This document shows, in pieces, positions 1-10,457 of a stretch of 64,000 bases of DNA. The first letter of the stretch is position 1, and the number at the start of each line of letters is the position of its first letter. A model generated the notes under the pieces. It was not told the origin of the DNA. It saw only the letters and a list, made by a program, of their open reading frames with translations, and ran no database searches. Both the position numbers and the translations under genes were made by a program. This DNA is from an uncultured Methylococcaceae bacterium. Lineage in GTDB: Bacteria > Pseudomonadota > Gammaproteobacteria > Methylococcales > Methylomonadaceae. Location of the stretch: positions 1-64,000 of the forward strand of contig CAIVQX010000009.1 in the NCBI GenBank assembly GCA_903908165.1. The letters are read 5' to 3'.

Positions 1-2
1 CG

Positions 3-1682
3 TTGCCAAGCTTAAAATCCTATAATCCCACTACGGGTGTTATTGGTGTAAGCCCTGGTAGAGTTGTGGGTCCTGTATTACAATTGCTTCATCCCATTTT
101 GGAGCCGGACGTTCAAGTAGTATTGGAACTGAGTGACAGGAAGACCGCTGTTCAGCATCTAATGCTTGCAGTCGCTCAAGTTGCTGACTGGTTTAAATTG
201 CAGAGTGCTCGACTGGAAGGGTCCGCGAGAGAGATTATGCAGGCTACTTCCGTTATAACTACTGATCCTGCTTTGATTAAAGTAGCCTGTGAAGCTATCA
301 TCAATTGTGGATTAACGCCTGAACGAGCTATTTGGGAGGCAACGGAGGACATTGTTGCAGAGTTCAGTGTTCAAGGTGGTTTACTTTCGGAACGTATTAC
401 TGATATGTATGATATACGCAATCGGATTATACGTTTATTAACAGTTCAAGACGCACCAGATAACTTAATCTCAAACGAACCTTATATTTTAGTCGCGAGC
501 GATTTAGCCCCTGCTGATACAGTCATGTTAAATCCCCGTGATTGTCTTGCCATTGTTACCGAGAAAGGTGGGCCAACATCACATTCAGCTATTCTTGCCA
601 GATCATTGGGCATACCGGCGATTACTGGTGTGACTGAAGTAACAGCTATTGTTGATGGAACCATTGTGCTCGTAGATGGTGCGACAGGTGAGTTCATTAT
701 TAGTCCAAATGATGAGCAAAAGGATTCGGTTAGTTTTATTGCACCAATCTCATTATTTCATGGGCCTGGACGGACCTCTGATGGCTATCAAGTTCAAATT
801 TTAGCGAATATAGGCTCAGTAGCTGATGTGCCAGACGCTATTAATTTGGGTGCTGAAGGCGTGGGTCTTTTTCGAACGGAATTTTGTTTTCTTGATCGTG
901 AAGATGAGCCAAGTATTGCCGAGCAAGTAAAAGCCTACCGCGCTGTTTTTAAGTGTTTCTCTGGACGAAAAGTGGTCATTCGTACCTTGGATGCGGGCTC
1001 TGATAAGCCACTACCTTTTTTGCCTATTAGAAATGAAGCCAACCCGGCATTGGGTATTCGAGGCTATCGAACCTCTTGGCATAGTCCGGAAATTCTGTGT
1101 AATCAATTGATGGCAATTGCGCAAGCAGCGGCGGCAGAACATGCTGAGGTATGGGTAATGGCACCGATGATTGCAACAGTAGAAGAAGCTCAGGAGTTTG
1201 TGCAGAAAACCCGTGTAGCCGGACTTACAATAGCCGGTGTAATGATCGAAACACCAGCGGCTGCTATTATGGCGGATCATCTTTTTGAGCAAGTTGATTT
1301 TGTTAGCATTGGAACCAACGATTTAGCTCAATATACTTTGGCGGCCGATCGAATGTCCAGTGATCTTGCTGTGCTCAATGATCCTTGGCAACCGTCTCTT
1401 ATGCGGATGATTGAGTTGGTATGTCGAGGTGCCTCAGATTTGAAAAAGCCTGTTGGTGTCTGTGGAGAAGCTGCATCTGATCCATATTTAGCTATCGTTT
1501 TGGTCGGCTTGGGTGTGACTGCGTTATCAATGTCGGCACGGTCAATTTCTGCAGTGGGACAACTTTTGGCATCTTTGTCACTAGAGGATTGTCGTCGTGC
1601 CGCTCAAGCCGCACTTAATTCAGATAGTGCTCAAGCAGCCAGACTTGTCGTTAGAGAAAGTCTTTCCTCTGTGATTAAATAG
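3..1682 (+). CDS. ptsI: Phosphoenolpyruvate-protein phosphotransferase (PTS enzyme I family); true start may lie upstream of the window
   Basis: GVSPGRVVGPV N-terminus, phospho-His motif GGPTSHSAILARSLGIPAITG, PEP-binding GAEGVGLFRTEF, SIGTNDLAQYTLAADR. Confidence 0.9.
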   Translation: MPSLKSYNPTTGVIGVSPGRVVGPVLQLLHPILEPDVQVVLELSDRKTAVQHLMLAVAQVADWFKLQSARLEGSAREIMQATSVITTDPALIKVACEAIINCGLTPERAIWEATEDIVAEFSVQGGLLSERITDMYDIRNRIIRLLTVQDAPDNLISNEPYILVASDLAPADTVMLNPRDCLAIVTEKGGPTSHSAILARSLGIPAITGVTEVTAIVDGTIVLVDGATGEFIISPNDEQKDSVSFIAPISLFHGPGRTSDGYQVQILANIGSVADVPDAINLGAEGVGLFRTEFCFLDREDEPSIAEQVKAYRAVFKCFSGRKVVIRTLDAGSDKPLPFLPIRNEANPALGIRGYRTSWHSPEILCNQLMAIAQAAAAEHAEVWVMAPMIATVEEAQEFVQKTRVAGLTIAGVMIETPAAAIMADHLFEQVDFVSIGTNDLAQYTLAADRMSSDLAVLNDPWQPSLMRMIELVCRGASDLKKPVGVCGEAASDPYLAIVLVGLGVTALSMSARSISAVGQLLASLSLEDCRRAAQAALNSDSAQAARLVVRESLSSVIK

Positions 1683-1782
1683 ATCACCTTGGTTATGCGT
1701 TTCGGTAGTATTTGCCTCAATCATACCGTATGATCTGCTCTATATCTCAAAATGAGTTTTTAACTGCTGGAGGAATTAGATC

Positions 1783-2580
1783 ATGACAGAACAATACAGC
1801 GGGGGTTATTCGGCACAAATCATCGACCAATTCAAACAACGTACTTTTTCTAATCAAGGTGCTTTTTTACAATCGTATTTAAGTGCCGGTTTATCTGTTT
1901 TGGATTGTGGCTGTGGACCGGGTTCAATGACTCTGGATATTGCCGAATTAGTTAATCCAGGGCAAGTATTTGGTATTGATAGTAGCCCAATTCAAATTGA
2001 ACAGGCTTTGATAACGCAAAAAGAGAGGGCTATTATCAATGCTAGTTTTGTTTCTGGCTCAGCATATTCATTGCCTTATGTTGATGAGCAGTTCGATGTA
2101 GTTTTTGCTCATGCCGTACTTTATCATTTAAAAAAACCAGAGCAGGCTTTAGCGGAGTTTTTTCGTGTATTAAAGCCGGGCGGGCTTGTGGCATTGCGAG
2201 ATGCTTGTCATAGCGGTGATATGATGATGCCGGAGAGTACTGATTTAATGGCTGTTTGGGGTACCATAGAAAAAGTATTTAAACATCAAGGGGGTAATAT
2301 TTACTTTGGCTCCCAACATAAAAAATTATTACTCGAACAAGGCTTTCAACATATCAAAGTCACTTGTAGTTATGACACTTTTGCCAGTGATATCGAGAAA
2401 GACAGTATTCGTAGTTATTGGCAGCAATTTTTAAACTTGGATCACCGTCAACTGATTCTTGATCAGCAGTGGTTGACTGCAATAGAATTAGAGCAACAGT
2501 GTAAGGCGCTTGATGAATGGTGCGCCAATCCGGCCAGTTTTTTTGCTAGAGCTCGTTGTGAGGCCATTGCCAGTAAATGA
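1783..2580 (+). CDS. Class I SAM-dependent methyltransferase
   Basis: VLDCGCGPGSMTLDIA motif I, FDVVFAHAVLYHLKKPEQALAEFFRVLKPGG; ribosome-binding site ctggaggaa upstream. Confidence 0.9.
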   Translation: MTEQYSGGYSAQIIDQFKQRTFSNQGAFLQSYLSAGLSVLDCGCGPGSMTLDIAELVNPGQVFGIDSSPIQIEQALITQKERAIINASFVSGSAYSLPYVDEQFDVVFAHAVLYHLKKPEQALAEFFRVLKPGGLVALRDACHSGDMMMPESTDLMAVWGTIEKVFKHQGGNIYFGSQHKKLLLEQGFQHIKVTCSYDTFASDIEKDSIRSYWQQFLNLDHRQLILDQQWLTAIELEQQCKALDEWCANPASFFARARCEAIASK

Positions 2581-3347
2581 AACACGATTACACGACGGTT
2601 TTACAGCTTACGGATTTACATTTATTTGCGGATCCAGCGGGTTTGTTTAATAACGTTAATACTCGTGATTGTTTCATCAAGACAATAATTCATGTTCAAC
2701 AACATTATGAGCAACCTGACCTTATTATAATTACTGGTGATTTGGCTCATGATGGTTCGACTGAGGCTTACCATTTTATTGCTGAGGCATTAAAAATATT
2801 CTCCGTACCTGTTTATTATGTGTTGGGCAACCATGATCATCCTGAAAATGCTTATCAGGTTTATCCGCTTGAATTTGTTTCTACAGATAAATATCATTCA
2901 TTAAAGCATTGGCAAATTATTTTTGTCGATTCAAATGATCAACCCATTCAGGATAGTTATGAGGGTGAAGTAAGTCAGGCTGAATTGCAACGAATAAAAG
3001 CATTGATCGAAAGCTATCCAGACAAATGGACAATCATTGCAATGCATCATAATTTACCTGCTCATTATGATCGTGGTATTGATTATGAAATTCGAAATCA
3101 TCAGCAAGTCATACAGTGGTTTGAACAATTGCCGAGTATAAAGCTAGTGGTATCAGGTCATGTTCATCAGGAATTTGTTATTATCCAGCAAGGTATTTGT
3201 TACTTATCAACACCTTCCACCGGTTATCAATCATTATCCAAATCTAAATGTATAACAAACGATGTACCAGGTTATCGGTGGTTAAAACTATACAATAATG
3301 GTCGTTTTGAAACAGATGTAAGACGAATAAATGTATGGGCATCATGA
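2577..3347 (+). CDS. cpdA: Metallophosphoesterase, CpdA-like 3',5'-cyclic-AMP phosphodiesterase
   Basis: TDLHLF, ITGDLAHDGS, LGNHDHPE, MHHN, SGHVHQ calcineurin-like motifs; overlaps preceding stop (ATGA). Confidence 0.8.
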   Translation: MKHDYTTVLQLTDLHLFADPAGLFNNVNTRDCFIKTIIHVQQHYEQPDLIIITGDLAHDGSTEAYHFIAEALKIFSVPVYYVLGNHDHPENAYQVYPLEFVSTDKYHSLKHWQIIFVDSNDQPIQDSYEGEVSQAELQRIKALIESYPDKWTIIAMHHNLPAHYDRGIDYEIRNHQQVIQWFEQLPSIKLVVSGHVHQEFVIIQQGICYLSTPSTGYQSLSKSKCITNDVPGYRWLKLYNNGRFETDVRRINVWAS

Positions 3348-3349
3348 TG

Positions 3350-4111
3350 CTAAAAAAGTTGTCGAAGATAAGAACTGTATAATTCTAATAATCCTAAAGT
3401 ACTAACAGCGACTAATCCTCCACCAATCCAGCGTTTAAAAAGTAAATCATTACGCATAATAACGTTATGTGCTTTCAGTCCTAAGAAATGACCTATGGCC
3501 GCAATCGGCAACAACTTTAGTGCGGTTAGAAAATGTAAGTCAACTGATAGTGCAACGAATGTCGTCATTTTGATGCTTACTAAGATAAACCAAAGTACAA
3601 ATAGCGTGTCTCGTAATTGTACTTTGTTAACGTTACGCATATAGACGGCTACCATTAATGGCGCTCCGGTTAACGAAATTCCGGCAATGTACCCGCCTAA
3701 AATCAACAATCCTTTATCAACCCAAACATGTTTGCTTTTTATGCCTCGGTTAAATAGCCAGTTAAATCCATAAAAAAGGGTAATTGAATATATAAGACCG
3801 TCTAGTAAAAAAACGGGTAGATTGATCAGGCCAAAAACGCCGATGATTGCGGGAGGTATAATGTAAATTAATGAGTAGCGCAAATACCCCCAGTCGACAT
3901 TATTTAAGCGGTTAAGTAGTGTTAGCCCGGAAAAAAATAGCAAATGTATACTGATCATTGGTAACCATAACAGTGGATTGTTATGCACAAACAGCATTAA
4001 TGGTAATCCTAACGCAGCACCTCCAAAGCCAAGTCCAGTGCGAACAAACCCAGTCCACATGAATATTAGAGCAATGGATGCAGTTTGGTAAAAAGAAAAA
4101 TCAAGTAGCAT
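3350..4111 (-). CDS. TauE/SafE family sulfite exporter-like membrane protein
   Basis: Polytopic membrane protein, GTGLGFGGAALGLPLMLF-like N-terminal motif and GGYIAGISLTGAPLMVAVYMRN repeat. Confidence 0.75.
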   Translation of the reverse strand: MLLDFSFYQTASIALIFMWTGFVRTGLGFGGAALGLPLMLFVHNNPLLWLPMISIHLLFFSGLTLLNRLNNVDWGYLRYSLIYIIPPAIIGVFGLINLPVFLLDGLIYSITLFYGFNWLFNRGIKSKHVWVDKGLLILGGYIAGISLTGAPLMVAVYMRNVNKVQLRDTLFVLWFILVSIKMTTFVALSVDLHFLTALKLLPIAAIGHFLGLKAHNVIMRNDLLFKRWIGGGLVAVSTLGLLELYSSYLRQLF

Positions 4112-4451
4112 AATTAAAAATAAATTGCTTAATATAAAAATTCATAAATGACTATGAAATAGTGGGTCATAAATTTTTAGTGTGCAGTTACTCATTGAGA
4201 AATTTCTATTGGGGGATATTTTGCAAAAACTTGTAAATTGAATTTATCGTGATAAATTTAATTTTACATTACACCATAGCATGGTGTTTGTTAAGTTAAA
4301 CTTTAAAAGTAGGCAATACGTGTTTTGATTCAGCTTTTGAGTGATATTTTTTAAATAGCTTGAATCTCTCTTGACCCTTGCTCAAGTGATAAACATTACT
4401 TTGTACTAGATTTTTAGGCTATTTTTTAATTCATTTTTCAAGGTAAACCTG

Positions 4452-4817
4452 ATGGCAGATCAAAACGAATTTAATAACAAAATTAACTCATCATTGTCTT
4501 CAATCGATTCAGATGAATTATTGGAGCCAACAACTAGCCCTCTTAAAGCGATGATAGTAGCGCTAGGTATTTTAGCGTTAGTATTTTCAATTTTTACATT
4601 ACTACCGATGTTCTTTACTTTATTGTCAGATGGAGATTTTCGAGCACCTGCAGAAATTCATCCAAACGATACGGCAGCAAAATTGATAAATCAAAATGAA
4701 TATAATAACTTATCATCGTCTAAAGCGACTGGGTCATCAAATGGCTATCAAAATAGCCACAAAGAGTCAGCGGTTTTTGAAAATGTCGCGAAAAAATACT
4801 CTAATAATGTTGAGTGA
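4452..4817 (+). CDS. Hypothetical single-TM protein
   Basis: ORF of 121 aa with one hydrophobic segment (AMIVALGILALVFSIFTLLPMFF). Confidence 0.55.
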   Translation: MADQNEFNNKINSSLSSIDSDELLEPTTSPLKAMIVALGILALVFSIFTLLPMFFTLLSDGDFRAPAEIHPNDTAAKLINQNEYNNLSSSKATGSSNGYQNSHKESAVFENVAKKYSNNVE

Positions 4818-4950
4818 ACTTAACTTAGTGGATGATGACATCACAAGATTTTATAGCAGTTAATGATATTTTCATTAGCCTTGGTATAAATGATAAAAAA
4901 TGTGATGGTATATTCAAAATAAGCGTTTAAAGTGGTTATTTACAACAAGG

Positions 4951-6105
4951 CTATATGCTTAGCCAAGCAGCGTAGCTGGATATGAATAATAAAACAACTA
5001 GACAAATTTGAACCTTATCATCAATTTCATTGATGTGTCTAATAACAGTTGCTTTATCTTGATTATTAGAGTGTTCCAGTCGATTTGAACCCCATAGAAA
5101 AAGAACAAATAGAATAAGAATAATAAAGTAGCAAATATTGTAAATGATGTCCATAAAAGTGATATATGGCAGATTTGGTAGTTTATCCTTATGAATTTGT
5201 TGTAAAAATATCAATGTTAAAAATGCCATCGGTGGTATCCCCAATCGGACTTCCCAGAGAGATGCTGATAACATTGGTGAGAAAAGAACGAGTGTCATGA
5301 CGATAAGTAAAGGTAAAAACAGGGTCAATAACGCAGCATTCACGGATGGTTTATAAGATGTCTCAAAGATTATTTGGTTGGTATCAATGTTTTTGAAGCC
5401 TGATGATTTGTTTAAGCCAAAATCAGAACCATATTTATGAACCTCTGAAATTATCTTAAATCCAATTGTTTTGTAACCTGCGATAGAAATAAAGCTGCCT
5501 ACATTGGATGAAGCTTCATCTGGCAGTAGTTCTAATTCATTAATATTGTCTAATTTATGTGTGTCGATTTTTGTATCAATTTCAGCAAAGTCGGCTAGTT
5601 CAAAAATAACGGGTAACTTTATTGTTTGGAAAGGGAATTTGCGAAAATTAATTTCATTAACATAGAAGTGCCCTGAAAATTTATATGCTTGGTAATACCG
5701 ACCGTCTTTCAGTTTCATGGGTTTTTGATAAAGTTGATCCAGTTTAAAATCCCAATCATTAACCTGATTGACAAAGTTTAGCCATTTATCGGGGGTTAAC
5801 TCCCTGTTTTCAAAGTATTCCTGGGCTTTTTGTGACCATTTTACCCAGACCCAACCATCAATATCAAACTCCTTGGCGGTAGCAGAAAGGTTGTAAATGT
5901 TGTCTACGTAGGTGCCAATCTGAATTGAGGTATCGGAGATTTTAGAAGTATCGGCTCGGGGTAACAGTTGATCACTTTGTTGCATTTCTTTAGGTTCAAG
6001 GGCATCAAAGTGTACAAATAGTCCGACGATTAATATCAATGCTAAAAAAATGCCTAAAGGCATTAAAATACTAATGTCTTGCTTATTTAATTTTAAGAAT
6101 TTCAT
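4951..6105 (-). CDS. Pentameric ligand-gated ion channel (Cys-loop-less)-like protein with extra N-terminal TM segment
   Basis: IGTYVDNIYNLSATAKEFDIDGWVWVKW beta-domain, C-terminal four-TM bundle, TM2-TM3 linker DKLPNLPYITFMDIIYNICY resembling GLIC LPKTPYMTYTGAIIF (recalled). Confidence 0.7.
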   Translation of the reverse strand: MKFLKLNKQDISILMPLGIFLALILIVGLFVHFDALEPKEMQQSDQLLPRADTSKISDTSIQIGTYVDNIYNLSATAKEFDIDGWVWVKWSQKAQEYFENRELTPDKWLNFVNQVNDWDFKLDQLYQKPMKLKDGRYYQAYKFSGHFYVNEINFRKFPFQTIKLPVIFELADFAEIDTKIDTHKLDNINELELLPDEASSNVGSFISIAGYKTIGFKIISEVHKYGSDFGLNKSSGFKNIDTNQIIFETSYKPSVNAALLTLFLPLLIVMTLVLFSPMLSASLWEVRLGIPPMAFLTLIFLQQIHKDKLPNLPYITFMDIIYNICYFIILILFVLFLWGSNRLEHSNNQDKATVIRHINEIDDKVQICLVVLLFISSYAAWLSI

Positions 6106-6460
6106 GAGGTAAGATTTGATCTTTTGGGACAGATTGGTTTGTATTTGATTTAAGAAAAATCCAATAAACGATATTTTTTGTTTGGATGAATATAGTGCAG
6201 AAGTAAATCAGTAAATAGGTGTACAAGCTTAAAATTTCTGTGGAATATGGTATCACCAAATAATGTAAGTAACTGCTTTTAATTTTTTTGCTACTTAAGC
6301 CAATTTTAATTGAAGGTGCTTACTAATTAGTTCTGTAATTCTTTACCAATCAGCCTAATTCTGAGATTATACCAAATTTTGTGGTTGACATTATGGAGGT
6401 TAAGTCCGCGAATAGTCAGTCGAAGCGTTAACTATTTACATCGACGGTTACTTTATTTTC

Positions 6461-7372
6461 ATGCAGATTAAACGATTGCTCATAGTCATTTCTCTTACGC
6501 TACTAAGCCTATTTGGATTCCCAGCCTATTCAAAGGAAAATGAGGCAGAAGTGACAGTGCAAAGTTTAATTGACAGTCCCTCAAAAGATCAAAAAATTGT
6601 TTCAGAGTCTGTTTATGAAAGTAATGATAAGTTGGATATCCGTTTCCCAGGGTCTGATTTAGCTAATTATCCAAATAGTGCCTTCACTTTGCCACAGGGT
6701 GGTTTTTATCTCGAAGTAGCGCCGACATATAGCACTGATGATTCTGGGAGTTATTCGGCGACATATCTCTTGCGATATGGTTTACTGGATCGTTTGGAGT
6801 TGCGACTACTATCTAGTGGCCCTCAAGAGCAAGGTGGTAATAATCCTGTTCTTGGATTTAACCCATTAACTTTCGACGTCAAAATGCACTTATGGGATGA
6901 GGTCGAAAAGTACTATCTACCTGCAGTGGGGTTCGAGATCTATTTGCAAACTACCTTATTAGGTTCACCTGCTTTCAATAGTGGTACGCAGCCCACTTTA
7001 GAATTTAACTTTGATCAATCACTGTTTTGGGATATTGCACTTGAATATAATATTGGCGCATCACGTTCTCAAGATAGTCTAAATGCTGCTATTAATACTT
7101 GGGGTTTAACATTTCAGTGGGCGCTTCAGCATGACGTTGTGGAAGATTTTGCTGTTTTTGTAAATGGTTGGTATAACTCGGAACAAAAAGGCACACTTAT
7201 TGTGCCTACGAATAACCAGATTAGTACTAGTGAGGTTGCCAACGTTATTGGGGCCGGTTGTATTTGGACAGTAAATGATAAAGTCTCTTTGTTTTTTAAT
7301 TCTGGAGCGGGCACTAACTCCGTAAGCCCCACTTTTACCTCTTATGTCGGTTTTGCTTGGATGCCTTGGTAA
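6461..7372 (+). CDS. Putative outer-membrane beta-barrel / transporter-like protein
   Basis: Signal peptide, alternating amphipathic strands, C-terminal aromatic residue (AWMPW). Confidence 0.6.
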   Translation: MQIKRLLIVISLTLLSLFGFPAYSKENEAEVTVQSLIDSPSKDQKIVSESVYESNDKLDIRFPGSDLANYPNSAFTLPQGGFYLEVAPTYSTDDSGSYSATYLLRYGLLDRLELRLLSSGPQEQGGNNPVLGFNPLTFDVKMHLWDEVEKYYLPAVGFEIYLQTTLLGSPAFNSGTQPTLEFNFDQSLFWDIALEYNIGASRSQDSLNAAINTWGLTFQWALQHDVVEDFAVFVNGWYNSEQKGTLIVPTNNQISTSEVANVIGAGCIWTVNDKVSLFFNSGAGTNSVSPTFTSYVGFAWMPW

Positions 7373-7389
7373 TATTTTAAAGACATATT

Positions 7390-7824
7390 TTAATCACAAT
7401 TTTTAAATTTGTTGGCTTGACAATCTTTAGCCAATTTTAGCGCTTCTGCAAGTTGCCGTTTCGTCATACGACTCGCCAAGGCATCTCGATTTTCTGCGGC
7501 ATCTAATTCACCTTGTAAGGCGGCAAGATATTTCCACATATACGCTCGAATATCGTCTTGGGCTACGGCCTCTCCCAAATCGTACATGTAACCAAGATTA
7601 TTTTGTGCTTTTGCATACCCTTGTGCTGCCGATAATCGAAACCATTTAACGGCTTCTGCATTATCTTGCTCAACGCCTTCGCCAAGTTGATAGATAGTTC
7701 CCAAGTAATTCTGAGCAGATGCATCTCCTTCTTTTGCTTTTTCTAAAGTATTCTCATAGTCAGCATGAGTCATTCCGTAAGGAAGAAATAATAGCATTAT
7801 AAAAAGTAGTCTAAAATTACGCAT
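7390..7824 (-). CDS. Sel1-repeat protein, secreted
   Basis: Signal peptide and A(x)YLGTIYQLGEGVEQDNAEAVKWFRLSAAQGYAKAQNNLGYMYDLGEAV repeats. Confidence 0.85.
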   Translation of the reverse strand: MRNFRLLFIMLLFLPYGMTHADYENTLEKAKEGDASAQNYLGTIYQLGEGVEQDNAEAVKWFRLSAAQGYAKAQNNLGYMYDLGEAVAQDDIRAYMWKYLAALQGELDAAENRDALASRMTKRQLAEALKLAKDCQANKFKNCD

Positions 7825-8080
7825 GTGTTTTCCTTATGATATAAATCATTGGGATTTAAGCTCTATGTGCTTATTAAGCAGCTAAGGTACAGCATTTTAT
7901 TGGGATTATTCAAGTTATTCTATACAGTATTAATCGTTACATAAGTTTCTGCGTATTTAAGTCTGATGGTAGCTTTATAAATTAAAGAAATTCCATTTGA
8001 GAATATATGCAACCGCTGAGAATATTGGAGCGGAGTGCTAGCAAAGCAGGACGGAGCTGGACAGAAACTCATACGGTCCC

Positions 8081-8482
8081 TTATATTTTACGAAGTAAAA
8101 CTAATAAACAACCATGGATTAATTCTCGCATTCCGATTTCAAAATGCCCAATCGGGAGTTCAATTTTACGTTCGAAACAACCGTAGGGTATTTCCAGTCG
8201 GTGAATTTGTGATTCTGAGCTGACAGGAAGACGTCGCTGTCCGCTTATAATGAGCAGATTATTTTCAAGTTTGATTAATAACTCCTCGTCGGGAACGCCG
8301 GGCAACGCTATCATGATTTTTACTTCATCAGGGGTTTCATAAACGTCAGCAGGTGGTTCCCAGAAAAGTTGTTGTGCTTTTGTAATGGCAGGTCTAAAGA
8401 ACTGTCGATGTAAACGATCTGCTTGTTGTAGTATTTCACAAGCTTCCGCCCACACCCATTTTTCAAGGCTAGGTATAGTCAT
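8081..8482 (-). CDS. Hsp20/alpha-crystallin family protein
   Basis: PADVYETPDEVKIMIALPGVPDEELLIKLENNLLIISGQR and C-terminal CLLVLLRKI. Confidence 0.8.
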   Translation of the reverse strand: MTIPSLEKWVWAEACEILQQADRLHRQFFRPAITKAQQLFWEPPADVYETPDEVKIMIALPGVPDEELLIKLENNLLIISGQRRLPVSSESQIHRLEIPYGCFERKIELPIGHFEIGMRELIHGCLLVLLRKI

Positions 8483-9040
8483 GAGGTGTTTATTCCTTTT
8501 TTTGTGGCAAGCACTTACATGTAATCTGAGGTGACAGCTATAAATCTAGTCTTTATTTGTTAGGAGTCAATTATCAAAAAAAATCAATTTAGTTTAAGCC
8601 TGCCAGAAATGCTCAGCATAAATATAAAAAGAAAATTTGAGATGAATGAAGGATGCCCTTTTTTCGAAAAGTTTTTAAGATTCTTACTTAAAAAAATAGA
8701 AAAAAGTCACTTGACCGCCAATAAACTTTACTTTCTCGATATAGTGCTTCACGATTCACTGGTTCAATATATTAGCCCTCTTCTCCGTTATTAATAGCAT
8801 GGGTATTTAGTAAGGTTGGGTTAAAGTATTTCTTTAACTTAGGAGAATGTAATGATGGAACGCTTAAAGTCTATGATATTTTTAAATAAGGTGTTGATGT
8901 TATTAAAATTGATGTGGCTTTAACCGAAGCAAAAACTGCGACTCCAGTATGAGATCATTATTAAATATGATAGTAGGGCTTACGATAGGCTGTTTTCAGG
9001 TATAATTTGAAAAATTTTAACTCAGAGTATTTAAGGTGTT

Positions 9041-10255
9041 ATGTCAAAAATCAATAAAGTTGTCTTGGCTTATTCTGGAGGTTTAGATACTTCCGTTATT
9101 CTAAAATGGTTACAGGATGTTTATCAGTGCGAAGTGGTTACTTTTACAGCTGATTTAGGACAGGGCGAAGAAGTTGAGCCTGCTCGCGCAAAAGCCAAAG
9201 CAGCAGGCATAAAAGATATTTTTATTGAAGACTTAAGAGAAGAGTTTGCGCGTGATTATGTATTTCCTATGTTTCGCGCTAATACCGTCTATGAAGGGGA
9301 ATATCTTCTTGGTACTTCAATAGCTCGTCCTCTAATTGCTAAGCGATTGATTGAAATAGCTAATGAAACAGGCGCTACAGCTATTTCTCATGGCGCGACA
9401 GGCAAGGGCAACGATCAAGTCCGTTTTGAGTTAGGGGCTTACGCATTGCGTCCTGATATACATGTTATTGCACCTTGGCGTGAATGGGATTTAAATTCTA
9501 GACAAACGTTGCTGGCTTATGCTGAAAAACATGGTATTTCTGTAGAAATGAAAAAAGGTAAAACATCACCTTATTCTATGGATGCTAATTTGTTGCATAT
9601 ATCTTATGAAGGTCGCATTCTTGAGGATCCTTGGGTAGAGCCTGAAGAAGATATGTGGCGTTGGACTGTATCACCTGAAGCTGCACCTGATCAAGCGACT
9701 TACATAGAATTGACTTATCAACACGGTGATATTGTTGCAATTAATGATGTGCCTTGTTCGCCCGCCACAGTTCTTGAGCAATTAAATAAAATTGCCGGAG
9801 CGAATGGTATCGGACGATTAGATATCGTCGAAAATCGTTATGTGGGAATGAAGTCTCGTGGTTGTTATGAAACGCCTGCAGGAACCGTTATGTTGAAAGC
9901 CCATCGTGCGATAGAGTCATTGACTTTGGATCGTGAAGTCGCACATTTAAAAGATGAGTTAATGCCGCGTTACGCCTCTCTGATTTACAATGGGTATTGG
10001 TGGAGTCCTGAGCGAAAAATGCTACAAACCATGATTGATGAATCACAAAAAGCTGTTAATGGTAAAGTTAGGCTTAAGCTTTATAAAGGCAATGTCATAA
10101 TAGTGGGGCGAGCATCTAAAACCGATAGTTTGTTTGATGAAAGTATCGCTACATTTGAGGATGATGGTGGCGCCTATAATCAGAAAGATGCAGAAGGTTT
10201 CATTAAGTTAAATGCTTTGAGGATGCGTATAGCCGCTGCTAAACGATTACGTTAA
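9041..10255 (+). CDS. argG: Argininosuccinate synthase
   Basis: [19 protein letters not shown]-loop, [32 protein letters not shown]. Confidence 0.98.
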   Translation: MSKINKVVLAYSGGLDTSVILKWLQDVYQCEVVTFTADLGQGEEVEPARAKAKAAGIKDIFIEDLREEFARDYVFPMFRANTVYEGEYLLGTSIARPLIAKRLIEIANETGATAISHGATGKGNDQVRFELGAYALRPDIHVIAPWREWDLNSRQTLLAYAEKHGISVEMKKGKTSPYSMDANLLHISYEGRILEDPWVEPEEDMWRWTVSPEAAPDQATYIELTYQHGDIVAINDVPCSPATVLEQLNKIAGANGIGRLDIVENRYVGMKSRGCYETPAGTVMLKAHRAIESLTLDREVAHLKDELMPRYASLIYNGYWWSPERKMLQTMIDESQKAVNGKVRLKLYKGNVIIVGRASKTDSLFDESIATFEDDGGAYNQKDAEGFIKLNALRMRIAAAKRLR

Positions 10256-10457
10256 TGTAGATTTAATTTAAGATTAAATTGACTATTTTATCTTATTAAG
10301 ATCTTCTGCTTGATTTGGGATGAAAGAGTCTAGTTTAAAAGAATGGCCATAAAATACAGGACAAATATAATTTAACTTGTATAATTATGCTCCGGATAGT
10401 TAGTATAATAATAAAAATATCTTTCCTGTGCGTGGCCTTAGAGGAATTAAATAAATA

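Noticed and set aside
8035-8223. 62-aa plus-strand ORF
   Set aside because: Mostly antisense to the Hsp20 gene, which has clear family motifs.
8609-8794. 61-aa ORF MLSINIKRKFEMNEG...
   Set aside because: No recognisable family, no clear RBS, AT-rich intergenic; could be a remnant but unsupported.
8840-8952. Possible decayed coding fragment (LKVYDIFK*GVDVIKIDVALTEAKTATPV) upstream of argG
   Set aside because: Too short and I could not match it to a family; needs BLASTX.
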